Part shown: positions 27,773 to 36,281 of the stretch, piece after piece
Position numbering within the stretch: position 1 is the first letter of the stretch
Layout of the letters: each line of letters starts with the position of its first letter
NCBI RefSeq assembly: GCF_006861795.1
Contig: NZ_VDGH01000012.1
Location: 1 to 64,000 of the forward strand
Length of the DNA: 64,000 bases
Reading direction: 5' to 3'
From: Psychrobacillus lasiicapitis
Lineage (GTDB): Bacteria; Bacillota; Bacilli; Bacillales_A; Planococcaceae
Position numbers and translations under genes: made by a program
The notes under the pieces: model-generated
The model's input: only the letters and a program-made list of their open reading frames with translations
Database searches by the model: none
Told to the model about the DNA's origin: nothing

Positions 27773-28630
27773 TTATTGATTGGATCCATCTACATATTTT
27801 CCGTAATCAGGAATAGCGATTTTTTCAAAATCTGTCACCAAGAGCCTTAAGTTACTCGTTAACAAATCACCGGACATTGGTAATCCATGGCCCGTAACTG
27901 CAATTTTTGGTTTTAATTCTGCTAATTTCTCCACCGACTCTCTAGCTGCTACCCAATCGGTAGTAAGGTATCTCGGTGGTCCACTAATTTCCTGCTCCTG
28001 TGTTAGCACTTTATATAAGTATTCTTGTTTCACCGTGACAAACGCATCACCAGCTATCAAGAGTCCATCTCTTTCTCTATAAAATGAGACATGTCCTGGA
28101 GAATGACCAGGGGTATGAATCCATCTAAAATCAGGCATATGCGGTATTGTTCCATCGGAAGGCAACTCTTTTATGTTATTTCCTAAATTTATTGGATCAA
28201 TAGGAAACATAGGGGACATTTTAGCAACCATACCACCTTCGACAGTGGGATCTGGCTTAGGATAGCTTTCTTTTCCTGTTAAGAAAGGCAATTCCAATGG
28301 ATGTGCATAAACTGGAACTTCCCACTTGTTCACTAACTCAATAATGCCACCTACATGATCAAAATGGCCGTGCGTTAAAATAATAGCACTCGGTTTACTA
28401 CCTGCTCCAACACGTTCCTCAACCGCAGAAATAATATTTTCTGCTGAGTGTGGCATACCAGCATCTACCAGCACAAACTCACTAGAACCAGGCTTTCCGA
28501 CTAAACAAATATTGACGATTTGTACTGTATGACAATAGATATCTGGTAGAACTTCTATTCCTATTCCACTTGCAATCGATGTTGCTGGAATAAATTTATA
28601 ATCATCACCATATGAAATATTAGAATCCAT
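27773..28630 (-). CDS. MBL-fold metallo-hydrolase
   Basis: 285 aa metallo-beta-lactamase-fold protein with the zinc motif LTHGHFDHVGG (about residues 84-94), later ligands in HTPGHSPGHVSF and AGDAF, and a C-terminal TGHGLPM. Members include glyoxalase II-like thioesterases and lactonases; the substrate cannot be read from sequence. AGAGGGAACTT precedes the ATG. It stands alone with its own terminator, between the peptide importer and argS. Confidence 0.9.
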   Translation of the reverse strand: MDSNISYGDDYKFIPATSIASGIGIEVLPDIYCHTVQIVNICLVGKPGSSEFVLVDAGMPHSAENIISAVEERVGAGSKPSAIILTHGHFDHVGGIIELVNKWEVPVYAHPLELPFLTGKESYPKPDPTVEGGMVAKMSPMFPIDPINLGNNIKELPSDGTIPHMPDFRWIHTPGHSPGHVSFYRERDGLLIAGDAFVTVKQEYLYKVLTQEQEISGPPRYLTTDWVAARESVEKLAELKPKIAVTGHGLPMSGDLLTSNLRLLVTDFEKIAIPDYGKYVDGSNQ

Positions 28631-28764
28631 AAGTTCCCTCTTTTCATTTTAATCATTGTTAGCTTTTCCCTGCCAAGTAAATCTATACCCTATAGCATTT
28701 TTTCAAAACAATTTGACTTTTCATCTTCTATTTGGTAATTTTAAATACAATATCTGAGAAGAAG

Positions 28765-28967
28765 AGAGTAACAATTTCGGATTAAGTAGCGAGCTGGGGA
28801 TGGTGAGAGCCTAGTTAAGAAGAGTTGTGAACCGCACTTTGGAGATGCTTCTTTAGAGAAGCCGGAGACTCACCGTTATAGAGAAAGTGGCCAAAATAGG
28901 CAAATTGAGTGGTACCGCGGAAGTTAAGCTTTCGTCTCATTATTATGATGAGACGAGGGCTTTTTTT
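28765..28967 (+). promoter_or_regulatory. T-box leader (arginine-specific) with terminator
   Basis: The T-box sequence GAGTGGTACCGCGG at 28907-28920 is exact. Stem I features precede it: GGGGATGGTGAGAGCC near 28796 and the specifier loop GTGAACCGCACTTTGGAG. In that loop CGC (28833-28835, an arginine codon) is the likely specifier, which agrees with argS downstream. The terminator hairpin (28927-28967) pairs TTCGTCTCAT with ATGAGACGAG and ends in seven T. Uncharged tRNA-Arg would favour the antiterminator and argS transcription. Confidence 0.93.
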
Positions 28968-28985
28968 AGTTTAGGAGGAATTCAA

Positions 28986-30650
28986 TTGAAAAAAGAAATA
29001 GTCAGCATTCTTCAGCGTTTTACAACAGAAACAATCGATGACAGTATGATTGAAATCCCTGTGTATACTCATTTAGGGGATTATGCATTACCGTGTTTCC
29101 CTTTTGCTAAAAAGCTTAGACAATCTCCTATCCTTATTGCACAGGAGCTTGCGGCAATTATTCAAGATGAAAGCATCGAAAAAACCGAAGCAGTAAATGG
29201 GTATGTAAACATTTTTATGAAAAGAAAGTCATTTGCCCTTTCCTTATTAACGACCCTTCAAAAGCAAGGAAAACAATATGGATCTTCCAATGTAGGTGCT
29301 GGAGGAATTGTTTCAATTGATATGTCCTCCCCTAATATTGCAAAACCATTTTCTATGGGACATTTAAGATCTACAGTCATTGGAAATTCTATTGCATTAT
29401 TACATGAAAAAAGTGGCTATCAACCTGTCAAAATCAATCATCTTGGCGATTGGGGTACCCAATTTGGGAAGCTGTTAGTAGCTTATCGATTATGGGGAAG
29501 TGAAAAGAAAGTACGAGAAGCTCCTATCGAAACGCTATTAGCTCTTTATGTTCGCTTTCATGAAGAAGCTAAAATAGATGACTCCTTAAATGACAAAGGC
29601 AGAGCAGCATTTAAATCGTTAGAAGATGGTGATACGGAAGCATTAGCACTTTGGGAATGGTTTCGAACCGAATCTCTTAAAGAATTCCAAAGAATATATG
29701 ACTTACTCGGTGTATCCTATGATTCTTTCCAAGGGGAAGCTTATTATAACGACAAAATGGATTCAATTGTGGAAGAGCTACATGAAAGAAATCTGTTAGT
29801 GGCATCAGATGGTGCTCTAGTAGTAGATGTCGGGGAACATTTACCCCCTTGCCTGATCAAGAAATCCGATGGTGCCACTTTATATGCGACAAGAGATATT
29901 ACAGCCGCTATTCATCGGAAGCATACTTATCACTTCGTCAAGTCATTATATGTAGTAGGAAATGAGCAAAGCTTACACTTCGAACAGTTAAAAATCGTAT
30001 TAAATAAAATGGGATATGCATGGTCAGATGCTATTCAACATATACCTTTTGGTCTAATCCTAAAGGATGGGAAAAAATTATCAACGCGCAAAGGTAAAAT
30101 CATTTTACTGGAAGAAGTGTTGAAAGAAGCAATTCTCTTGGCCGAAAAAACAATCGAAGAAAAAAACCCTCAATTAATCAATAAAAAAGAAGTAGCAAAA
30201 TCAGTAGGCGTCGGCGCTGTGATTTTCAGTGATTTAAAACAACACCGAAAGCATGATATCGAATTCGACTTAAAGAAAATGCTCCAAACAGAAGGAGAAA
30301 CCGGACCTTATGTTCAATATACGTTCGCAAGAGCATGTTCCATTTTAAGAAAGGCACCTGCTCAAATCGCTTTTGAAGTAAAGGATGTAAATGATTACGA
30401 ATGGGAGCTCATTAAGGCCCTTAAACAGTTCCCATCGGTTGTTTTACGAGCTACAGCTGAATACGATCCATCCATACTGGCAAAGTATGCCGTGCATTTA
30501 GCGCAATCCTTTAATTCTTTTTATGGTAATGTGCAAATCATGAACGATTCCAAGCATTTATCGTATCGTATCGGGCTCGTTCAATCTGTTGTAATTGTAT
30601 TAGAAGAATCATTAAGACTACTCGGTATAAAAGCCCCTACGGAAATGTAA
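28986..30650 (+). CDS. argS: Arginyl-tRNA synthetase
   Basis: 554 aa class I synthetase charging tRNA-Arg. Visible: the N-terminal Arg_tRNA_synt_N-type region (about 1-90), the HIGH-equivalent in SSPNIAKPFSMGHLRSTVIGNS (SMGH at 123-126), NHLGDWGTQFGKL, the KMSKS-equivalent KLSTRKG, and the DALR anticodon-binding domain at the C-terminus with GPYVQYTFARACSIL. It belongs to the NIAKPF...GHLRST type of ArgS, not the HLGHARG type. The TTG at 28986, seven bases after AGGAGG, is the start; an apparent longer frame only runs back through the T-box RNA. Confidence 0.95.
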   Translation: MKKEIVSILQRFTTETIDDSMIEIPVYTHLGDYALPCFPFAKKLRQSPILIAQELAAIIQDESIEKTEAVNGYVNIFMKRKSFALSLLTTLQKQGKQYGSSNVGAGGIVSIDMSSPNIAKPFSMGHLRSTVIGNSIALLHEKSGYQPVKINHLGDWGTQFGKLLVAYRLWGSEKKVREAPIETLLALYVRFHEEAKIDDSLNDKGRAAFKSLEDGDTEALALWEWFRTESLKEFQRIYDLLGVSYDSFQGEAYYNDKMDSIVEELHERNLLVASDGALVVDVGEHLPPCLIKKSDGATLYATRDITAAIHRKHTYHFVKSLYVVGNEQSLHFEQLKIVLNKMGYAWSDAIQHIPFGLILKDGKKLSTRKGKIILLEEVLKEAILLAEKTIEEKNPQLINKKEVAKSVGVGAVIFSDLKQHRKHDIEFDLKKMLQTEGETGPYVQYTFARACSILRKAPAQIAFEVKDVNDYEWELIKALKQFPSVVLRATAEYDPSILAKYAVHLAQSFNSFYGNVQIMNDSKHLSYRIGLVQSVVIVLEESLRLLGIKAPTEM

Positions 30651-30730
30651 TATACCCAAAAGCTACTGTCGAAAGTCCAATTCCCCTCCTCTTTTATGAA
30701 TAAGTTAATCAATAGGGGAGGTGAAATTAA

Positions 30731-31363
30731 TTGGATAATAATCAGCCATGTAGTAAATGTGGTAAAGTTCATAATAATAGAGGCAGAAGAGGTCCAATGG
30801 GTCCCGAAGGTCCTCGAGGAATCCAAGGTCCCGCTGGCGATCGGGGTGAAAGAGGGCCACGAGGGTTTATGGGATTGGAAGGTCCTATAGGGAAAACAGG
30901 TGCTCAAGGACCTCCAGGTAAAGACGGATCCCCAGGCGGAATTGCTGATTTTGCTTACATTTATAACATTGGTGAACAACGTATTCATCAAGAAGAGGAT
31001 ATTTCCTTCGATTCAAACGGCCTTTTAACACAAGGGATTTCACATACTGCCGGAGAGTCTAAAATTACGATTAAAAATAGTGGGATATACGAAATTATCT
31101 ACCATGTTACTGGCAAACAATCGAATCAGTTAACGTTATTTGCTAACGGGATCGAAGCAACCAATACGACCTTTGGTACAGAGGACGGAAATGCACCCAA
31201 TATAGGTATTCAAATCCTTCAATTAGAGGATAATACGGAGCTAACCCTTAGAAATCATACATCTACTCCTAGCCATCTCGATTTACCGGGAATCGCTGGA
31301 GGCACCCAAAATAACGTCAACGCTGCGTTGACGATTAAAAAGCTTTCTACTAAGTATTATTAA
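30731..31363 (+). CDS. Collagen-like repeat protein (exosporium/BclA-like)
   Basis: 210 aa. After a short N-terminus with CSKCGK, residues about 18-70 are an almost perfect run of Gly-X-Y triplets (GRRGPMGPEGPRGIQGPAG...GPPGKDGSPGG). A beta-rich C-terminal domain of about 140 aa follows, resembling the trimerising BclA C-terminal fold. In spore-formers such proteins form filaments on the exosporium or coat; that location is inferred. GGGGAGGTG precedes the TTG start. The C-terminus NAALTIKKLSTKYY matches the pattern of this family. It ends at a bidirectional terminator. Confidence 0.85.
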   Translation: MDNNQPCSKCGKVHNNRGRRGPMGPEGPRGIQGPAGDRGERGPRGFMGLEGPIGKTGAQGPPGKDGSPGGIADFAYIYNIGEQRIHQEEDISFDSNGLLTQGISHTAGESKITIKNSGIYEIIYHVTGKQSNQLTLFANGIEATNTTFGTEDGNAPNIGIQILQLEDNTELTLRNHTSTPSHLDLPGIAGGTQNNVNAALTIKKLSTKYY

Positions 31364-31379
31364 TATAGACTAATTCAAA

Positions 31380-31422
31380 CAAAAAACATCTTGCCTTAAT
31401 TTCATTCGGCAGGATGTTTTTT
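31380..31422. terminator. Bidirectional terminator
   Basis: AAAAAACATCTTGCC pairs with GGCAGGATGTTTTTT between the collagen-like gene (plus) and the flavin reductase gene (minus). Confidence 0.88.
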
Positions 31423-31436
31423 AATAGAAACCATTA

Positions 31437-31946
31437 TTATTTATAAAAGCTGTCAGGTATCGCTCCGAACTTTCTTTTATGATAAAGCAGTGGTTTTTTA
31501 TCTTCATTATGAATATGGATAACTTCCCCAATAAAAATGATGTGGTCTCCGGCATCAATTTGCTTCGCAGTTTTGCATTCCAATTGGGCAAGTGATCCAG
31601 ACAACACAGGTAATTGTCTTGACGATTCTTCCCATTCACACTTACTAAAACGATCTTCTACCTTTGAAGCAAACAAACTACAAATATCCGCTTGATCGTC
31701 AGCCAAAATATTTACCGTAAATTTTTCCGCTTCTATAAATACAGGATAGGAACCCGACTTTTTATCAATAGACCATAATATAAGTAAAGGATCTAAAGAA
31801 ACAGAAGCGAAAGAATTGACTGTTAATCCTACTGGATTATTTGATTGATCGAAAGTCGTTACAACTGTTACACCAGTCGGATAATTTCCTAAAGCTTTTT
31901 TGAATTCATCTTGTCCAGTACCTACGTTAACATTTACACTTACCAT
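31437..31946 (-). CDS. Flavin reductase family protein (FMN-binding split barrel)
   Basis: 169 aa. The family pattern FKKALGNYPTGVTVVTTFDQSNNPVGLTVNSFASVSLDPLLILWSI and the C-terminal GDHIIFIGEVIHI...PLLYHKRKFG are clear. It reduces FMN with NAD(P)H and would supply FMNH2 to the two LLM monooxygenases of the same cluster. GGGAGTG lies before the ATG. Last gene of the long minus-strand S-compound cluster. Confidence 0.92.
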   Translation of the reverse strand: MVSVNVNVGTGQDEFKKALGNYPTGVTVVTTFDQSNNPVGLTVNSFASVSLDPLLILWSIDKKSGSYPVFIEAEKFTVNILADDQADICSLFASKVEDRFSKCEWEESSRQLPVLSGSLAQLECKTAKQIDAGDHIIFIGEVIHIHNEDKKPLLYHKRKFGAIPDSFYK

Positions 31947-31968
31947 TAAAGTACACTCCCATTCTTGT

Positions 31969-32568
31969 TTACTTTACAATAACAACGCGATGTTCCACCG
32001 GTTCTATTAGTTTTTCTTTCGGGGAAGAAATAGGATTGCCGAATGGCAGCTGGGCAATAAGTTCCCATTTTTCTTGGATACCCCAAGATTTTTTCACTTC
32101 TTTTGATAGTGTTGGATAGATGTGTTGCAAGCTCGCTCCAAACCCTTCTTGTTCAAGTGCCGTCCAAACTACATACTGTAGCATGCCAGATGCTTGGTGA
32201 GACCAAACAGGAAAATGATCCTCTACACTTGCAAATTTCTTTTGGAATGATTCGACAACGGAATAATCTTCAAAAAACAGCACTGTACCATAGCCGCTAG
32301 CAAAACCATCGAATCGACTTTGTGTAGAAGCAATCTTTTCCTCAGCAAGCCCCTCTTTCACTGATTCAAATGCTAGTTTCCAAAACTTTTTATGTTGATC
32401 ACCCAATAGCACAACAATCCTACCTGTTTGGGAATTGAATGCAGTAGGTGTGTGCTTTACTACTAAACTTATAATATCTTGAATTCTTTCATCTGAAATT
32501 ATTTTTTCATCATTAATACCATAAATTGAGCGTCTACTTTGAACAGCAGAATAAAAACTTTTGGTCAT
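31969..32568 (-). CDS. Nitroreductase family protein
   Basis: About 199 aa flavoprotein fold. Signatures: SFYSAVQSRRSIYGIN at the N-terminus, TPTAFNSQTGRIVVLLG, and the C-terminal QLPFGNPISSPKEK. Start ATG at 32568, since the longer frame to 32613 lacks a ribosome site. Reductases of this type use FMN and NAD(P)H; the substrate is unknown. Its place between the flavin reductase and the acetyltransferases suggests a role in handling a modified sulfur compound. Confidence 0.9.
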   Translation of the reverse strand: MTKSFYSAVQSRRSIYGINDEKIISDERIQDIISLVVKHTPTAFNSQTGRIVVLLGDQHKKFWKLAFESVKEGLAEEKIASTQSRFDGFASGYGTVLFFEDYSVVESFQKKFASVEDHFPVWSHQASGMLQYVVWTALEQEGFGASLQHIYPTLSKEVKKSWGIQEKWELIAQLPFGNPISSPKEKLIEPVEHRVVIVK

Positions 32569-32591
32569 TTGGAATACGCCCCTTTCTTTCC

Positions 32592-33098
32592 TCATAATTC
32601 TAGTCGGAAGCATTTTACATGCACATCCGCGTTTTGAAATTCTTTGGATTCATCTCGCTTAAAACCAAGATGTTCATACAATCGAATTGCTTGAGTCATG
32701 TTCTCACCTGAATGTAAATATAGATAGCTAGCCCCTTTTTCCTTGGCATAGCTGGCACTTTCCTTTAACAATGCCTTCGCTATTCCTTTTCCTCTTGCTT
32801 TTGGACTAACCGCAAGTAGCCTTACAATTGGATCTACTATACCAAGCTCCGGTCTTTGATAAGCTGCTTCTGAGTTCGTAAATAATTGTAATGTCCCTAA
32901 AAATTCCCCTTCACTTTTCGCTACCAATACTTTATCTATAGAAGGATTATCTAGTGAACGTTTAATGCTCTCCAAATACGCCTGCCAAACAGCTGTACTA
33001 AAATCATTTTTATATTGTCCATAACTTTCTACCAATAATTCCACTACTGCCTCTTTGTCGGCCACCTTTAATGTATCGATTGTCATTACACTTGCCAT
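32592..33098 (-). CDS. GNAT family N-acetyltransferase (copy 2)
   Basis: 168 aa GNAT fold. Acetyl-CoA motif A is LLAVSPKARGKGIAKALLKES (R/QxxGxG/A type), and motif B is AIRLYEHLGFKR. It is clearly paralogous to the next gene upstream (over half of residues identical by eye), so this is a tandem duplication. In the related B. subtilis operon YtmI N-acetylates S-modified cysteines before side-chain removal; the same role is inferred here. AGGAGGAATTGT precedes the ATG. Confidence 0.9.
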   Translation of the reverse strand: MASVMTIDTLKVADKEAVVELLVESYGQYKNDFSTAVWQAYLESIKRSLDNPSIDKVLVAKSEGEFLGTLQLFTNSEAAYQRPELGIVDPIVRLLAVSPKARGKGIAKALLKESASYAKEKGASYLYLHSGENMTQAIRLYEHLGFKRDESKEFQNADVHVKCFRLEL

Positions 33099-33129
33099 AC
33101 AATTCCTCCTAAAATGAGACTCTAAAAAA

Positions 33130-33639
33130 CTAAATGTCCAATCGATAGCATTTCACTACAAAATTCAATTTATTAAACTCTTTCGATATATCTCGTTTAA
33201 AACCTAGATGTTCATATAAGCGGATAGCTTTGGACATTTTATCACTTGTATGTAAATAGATGTGATTAGCACCTATGTCTCGTGCATAGCTGATACTCTC
33301 CTTGATTAATGCCTGAGCAATGCCCTTTCCTCTTGCAGCTGGGCTAACAGCAAGCATACGAATGATAGGCGAGTCTATTTCTAATTCAGGTTTGTTATAA
33401 GCAGTTGCCGAGTTAGTAAATAACTGTAGTGTCCCCAAAATCTCTTCCCCATCTTTAGCAACTAAAATTTTTTCTACTTTCGGGTTTTTTACAGAATTAG
33501 TCAAATCATACGCATAATCTAACCAATTTTGTATGTTTGCATATGAATCTTTGTATTGGGAATAGCTTTCTACTAGTAAACGACCGACTGCTTCTTTTTC
33601 AGTTTCCTGCACTACATCAATTGTTAGCACACTTGTCAT
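33130..33639 (-). CDS. GNAT family N-acetyltransferase (copy 1)
   Basis: 169 aa. Motif A is MLAVSPAARGKGIAQALIKES, with IRLYEHLGFKRDISKEF near the C-terminus, shared with its tandem paralogue. The substrate-facing N-terminal third (residues about 30-60) differs most between the copies, which fits specialised substrates. Probably acetylates the amino group of S-substituted cysteines. It follows the permease genes by 23 bases and is preceded by a GGAGG ribosome site. Confidence 0.9.
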   Translation of the reverse strand: MTSVLTIDVVQETEKEAVGRLLVESYSQYKDSYANIQNWLDYAYDLTNSVKNPKVEKILVAKDGEEILGTLQLFTNSATAYNKPELEIDSPIIRMLAVSPAARGKGIAQALIKESISYARDIGANHIYLHTSDKMSKAIRLYEHLGFKRDISKEFNKLNFVVKCYRLDI

Positions 33640-33662
33640 AGCAAAACCTCCATCTGTTTGTT

Positions 33663-34388
33663 TTAATCTCGGGCTAAACTACCTACCCCACCCTTACTAT
33701 ATTGCTGTACTCTTTTTTCAACTAAATAATAAATACCTTCCATAATGATCGAGATGCCCCAATAGATTAATCCTGCAGCTATAAATGATTCTAAAAACTT
33801 TAAATTAGACGATGCTACGATATTAGCCATTCCGGTTAACTCCTTTTGAGAAACAAGAAAGGCAATAGAAGTTGTATGTAAAAATCCTACCGAGAGATTA
33901 GTAAAGTTTGGAATCGACTTAGCTAAAGCCTGTGGTAGTAAAATACGCCCCATAGCTTGAGGAGTACTCATACCAATGGAGTAAGCTGCTTCCATTTGAC
34001 CTTTTGCAACGCTAGAAATACCCGAGCGAATAATTTCCGATAAATACGACCCTGCCGTAAGAGATAGTGCAAATATTACATACAAGTAAATTGGTATTTT
34101 GTTTGTCTCAAATGGTAGGTTTAAAGAGTTAATCATACTATCTAGTACCATCGGAATACCAAAGTATATTAGCATAATATGCATAATCGCTGGTGTTCCC
34201 CGGAAAAAAGATACATACCCATTAGCAATTGAATATAACCCCTTCACTTTGTACTCCCGTATTAATGTTACTGCCAAACCTATAAAGAAACCTATAACTA
34301 CCGGAATAACAGCTAGCATTAATGTTAGTGGAATAGCTTTCGCAATTTCTTTAAATGCCACCCAAATAAACGGAATATCAATTACCAC
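33663..34388 (-). CDS. tcyM: Amino acid ABC transporter permease (TcyM-like)
   Basis: 241 aa polar amino acid permease. The His/Glu/Gln-type signature IPLTLMLAVIPVVIGFFIGLAVTLIREY is near the N-terminus, and the ATPase-contact loop EAAYSIGMSTPQAMGRILLPQALAKSIPNFTN is present. About five membrane segments. With the neighbouring permease it forms the heterodimeric channel of a cystine/S-modified-cysteine importer. The symbol is given by analogy with the B. subtilis tcyJKLMN order. Confidence 0.85.
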   Translation of the reverse strand: MVIDIPFIWVAFKEIAKAIPLTLMLAVIPVVIGFFIGLAVTLIREYKVKGLYSIANGYVSFFRGTPAIMHIMLIYFGIPMVLDSMINSLNLPFETNKIPIYLYVIFALSLTAGSYLSEIIRSGISSVAKGQMEAAYSIGMSTPQAMGRILLPQALAKSIPNFTNLSVGFLHTTSIAFLVSQKELTGMANIVASSNLKFLESFIAAGLIYWGISIIMEGIYYLVEKRVQQYSKGGVGSLARD

Positions 34389-34409
34389 GAATACATACCT
34401 CCCACACCA

Positions 34410-35114
34410 TCAGGCAACTGAAGTATCTGTTCCCTGATATCGATTTGCATACTTTTCAAATACTTTAAATCCTTTTTCTAGTATTAATACAACCCCATAA
34501 TACACGACAGATAGTGCGATATAAACCTCTAAAGCATGGGCAGTTGCAGCGATGATTGTTTCTCCTCTTCCCATCATATCCATTACTCCAATCGTAAAAG
34601 CTAATGAAGTATCCTTCAATGAACCAATGACTGTATTTGCGATATTCGGAAAAGCAACTCGAATGGCCTGTGGGAATACAATACGTGTAAAGTTTTGAAA
34701 AGGAGTCATCCCAATCGAATAGGCCGCTTCCGTTTGTCCAAACTCTACCGCAGAAATCGCTCCTCGGAAAATCTCTGCAAATATAGCACCATTGCTCAAT
34801 GAGTAGGTGATGACCACAAAGTATAGTGCATCCATTCTAGAAATATCAATATTTATAATGGATAATACAGCAGGTAGCCCGTAAAAAACTAAAAATAACT
34901 GAATGATAATCGGTGTTCCTCTTATAAACGATATATAAATCGTTACTAGTTGTTTTACTATTGGAATATGGAACAACTTTGGTATCGCTGCTGCTATACC
35001 AATAATTGTTCCTAAGAAAATAGATGCTACTAAAATCTCTAATGTTACACCAAGATATTTAACTAATGTTGGAATAAACTCCAAAATCAAAGAAGGATCA
35101 AATACTTTTCCCAT
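34410..35114 (-). CDS. tcyL: Amino acid ABC transporter permease (TcyL-like)
   Basis: 234 aa, with YLGVTLEILVASIFLGTIIGIAAAIPKL, FIRGTPIIIQLFLVFYGLP and the contact loop EAAYSIGMTPFQNFTRIVFPQAIRVAFPNIAN. Same subfamily as the gene downstream but clearly distinct from it, as expected for a heterodimer. It sits between the binding protein and the second permease. Confidence 0.85.
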   Translation of the reverse strand: MGKVFDPSLILEFIPTLVKYLGVTLEILVASIFLGTIIGIAAAIPKLFHIPIVKQLVTIYISFIRGTPIIIQLFLVFYGLPAVLSIINIDISRMDALYFVVITYSLSNGAIFAEIFRGAISAVEFGQTEAAYSIGMTPFQNFTRIVFPQAIRVAFPNIANTVIGSLKDTSLAFTIGVMDMMGRGETIIAATAHALEVYIALSVVYYGVVLILEKGFKVFEKYANRYQGTDTSVA

Positions 35115-35148
35115 ACATTCTGCTCCCTTCCCTCTACCGGAGAAGGAT

Positions 35149-35955
35149 TTAGAATTCTACCGAATAATCCGCTCCAAGCCATTCATTACTTAATGCACTT
35201 ACCGTTCCATCCTCTTTCAATTCAGTTAATGCTTCATCAATACGTTTTTGAAGTGTTGTATTTCCTTTTTGTAATAAAAAGTAAACATTTGAGTTAAGTA
35301 AAGTGTCCCCTACAACTTTCTGTTGTGCATCTGATTGTTCATTTAAAAAGTCTGCCGCAAATGGCGTTGAAATGGTTGCATCTACCCGTCCGGTACGAAG
35401 TTGATTAACGATGTCAGACGAACTGGAAGTATAAATAATCTCCGCACCAAGATTGTTTTCCTTATTGTATTTTTCGATATATACCGCTGCGTTACTAGTA
35501 GCCGTAGTTGCTATCTTTTTCCCTGCTAAATCATCGATAGATTGGATGCTTCCATTATCTTGATGAACAGTTACTTTTAACGGGAAAACATTATAAGGCA
35601 CTTCATTAAACAAGAACTTCTCTTGACGTTCTTCGTTCACTTCCATTTGATGGGCAATGAAATCAATCTTATTTGTTTCTAAGCTCAGCAATAAGTTAGA
35701 GAAATCCATCGTTTTAAATTCAAATTCATATTCTTCTAATTTCTCATCGATCGCACGTACCAATTCCACATCATAACCAGTTAGATTACCTTCTTCATCT
35801 AGGAAACAAATATTAGGAAATTGCGTACCAGTACCGACAATAATCTTTTGTACATCTGATTTGCCATCTGAAGTTTTAGAACTTGCTTCATTAGAAGAAC
35901 ATGCGCCTAGTAAAGCGACTGCTAGGAGTAATAAAAGTGTTAATACTTTTTTCAA
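35149..35955 (-). CDS. Amino acid ABC transporter substrate-binding lipoprotein (TcyJ/TcyK-like)
   Basis: About 268 aa family 3 binding protein. The lipobox LLGAC is in KKVLTLLLLLAVALLGACSSN. The mature region shows FPNICFLDEEGNLTGYDVELVRAIDEKLE, LLLSLETNKIDFIAHQM and GKKIATTATSNAAVYIEKY. The TTG at 35955 is preferred: AAGAGGA precedes it, and the in-frame ATG at 35973 has none. B. subtilis has two such proteins (TcyJ, TcyK); only one is present here. Ligand inferred to be cystine or S-substituted cysteines. Confidence 0.88.
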   Translation of the reverse strand: MKKVLTLLLLLAVALLGACSSNEASSKTSDGKSDVQKIIVGTGTQFPNICFLDEEGNLTGYDVELVRAIDEKLEEYEFEFKTMDFSNLLLSLETNKIDFIAHQMEVNEERQEKFLFNEVPYNVFPLKVTVHQDNGSIQSIDDLAGKKIATTATSNAAVYIEKYNKENNLGAEIIYTSSSSDIVNQLRTGRVDATISTPFAADFLNEQSDAQQKVVGDTLLNSNVYFLLQKGNTTLQKRIDEALTELKEDGTVSALSNEWLGADYSVEF

Positions 35956-36001
35956 GTTATATCCTCTTTTCATATCAGTTTAGTAGGTTTTATATAAAAA
36001 A

Positions 36002-36265
36002 TTAAACATGAGCTGGTTCTAAAGCCGCCTTTAAGTGCTCTAAGCCAACTTCTGTTACAGCTTTGTAGGTATTTCCTTCCCCAATTTCAACAACAGGCAC
36101 ATAACGAACACCATATTTAGTTTCTAAAATATCCCGCAACTCATCGTGATTCGTAACATCTATTGTTTTATAAGCAATATTTTGCTCAGCTAAGTATTCC
36201 TTCACTTCGTTACAATAACTACATCCTTCTTTTGACCACACAACTACCGATATATTTTTTGCCAT
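36002..36265 (-). CDS. ytnI: Glutaredoxin-like protein (YtnI-like)
   Basis: About 87 aa thioredoxin-fold protein with the redox motif WSKEGCSYCNEVKEYL (CxxC at about residues 14-17) and the cis-proline region YVPVVEIG. TTGGAGGGGAAAAT sets the ATG at 36265. The gene lies next to the LLM monooxygenase in the order seen for ytmO-ytnI in B. subtilis. It may handle thiol exchange on the imported sulfur compound. Confidence 0.88.
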   Translation of the reverse strand: MAKNISVVVWSKEGCSYCNEVKEYLAEQNIAYKTIDVTNHDELRDILETKYGVRYVPVVEIGEGNTYKAVTEVGLEHLKAALEPAHV

Positions 36266-36281
36266 ATTTTCCCCTCCAATT

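Noticed and set aside
28887-28985. N-terminal extension of argS from an ATG-like start at 28887
   Set aside because: This stretch is the T-box and terminator RNA; the AGGAGG-TTG pair at 28973-28988 is the real start.
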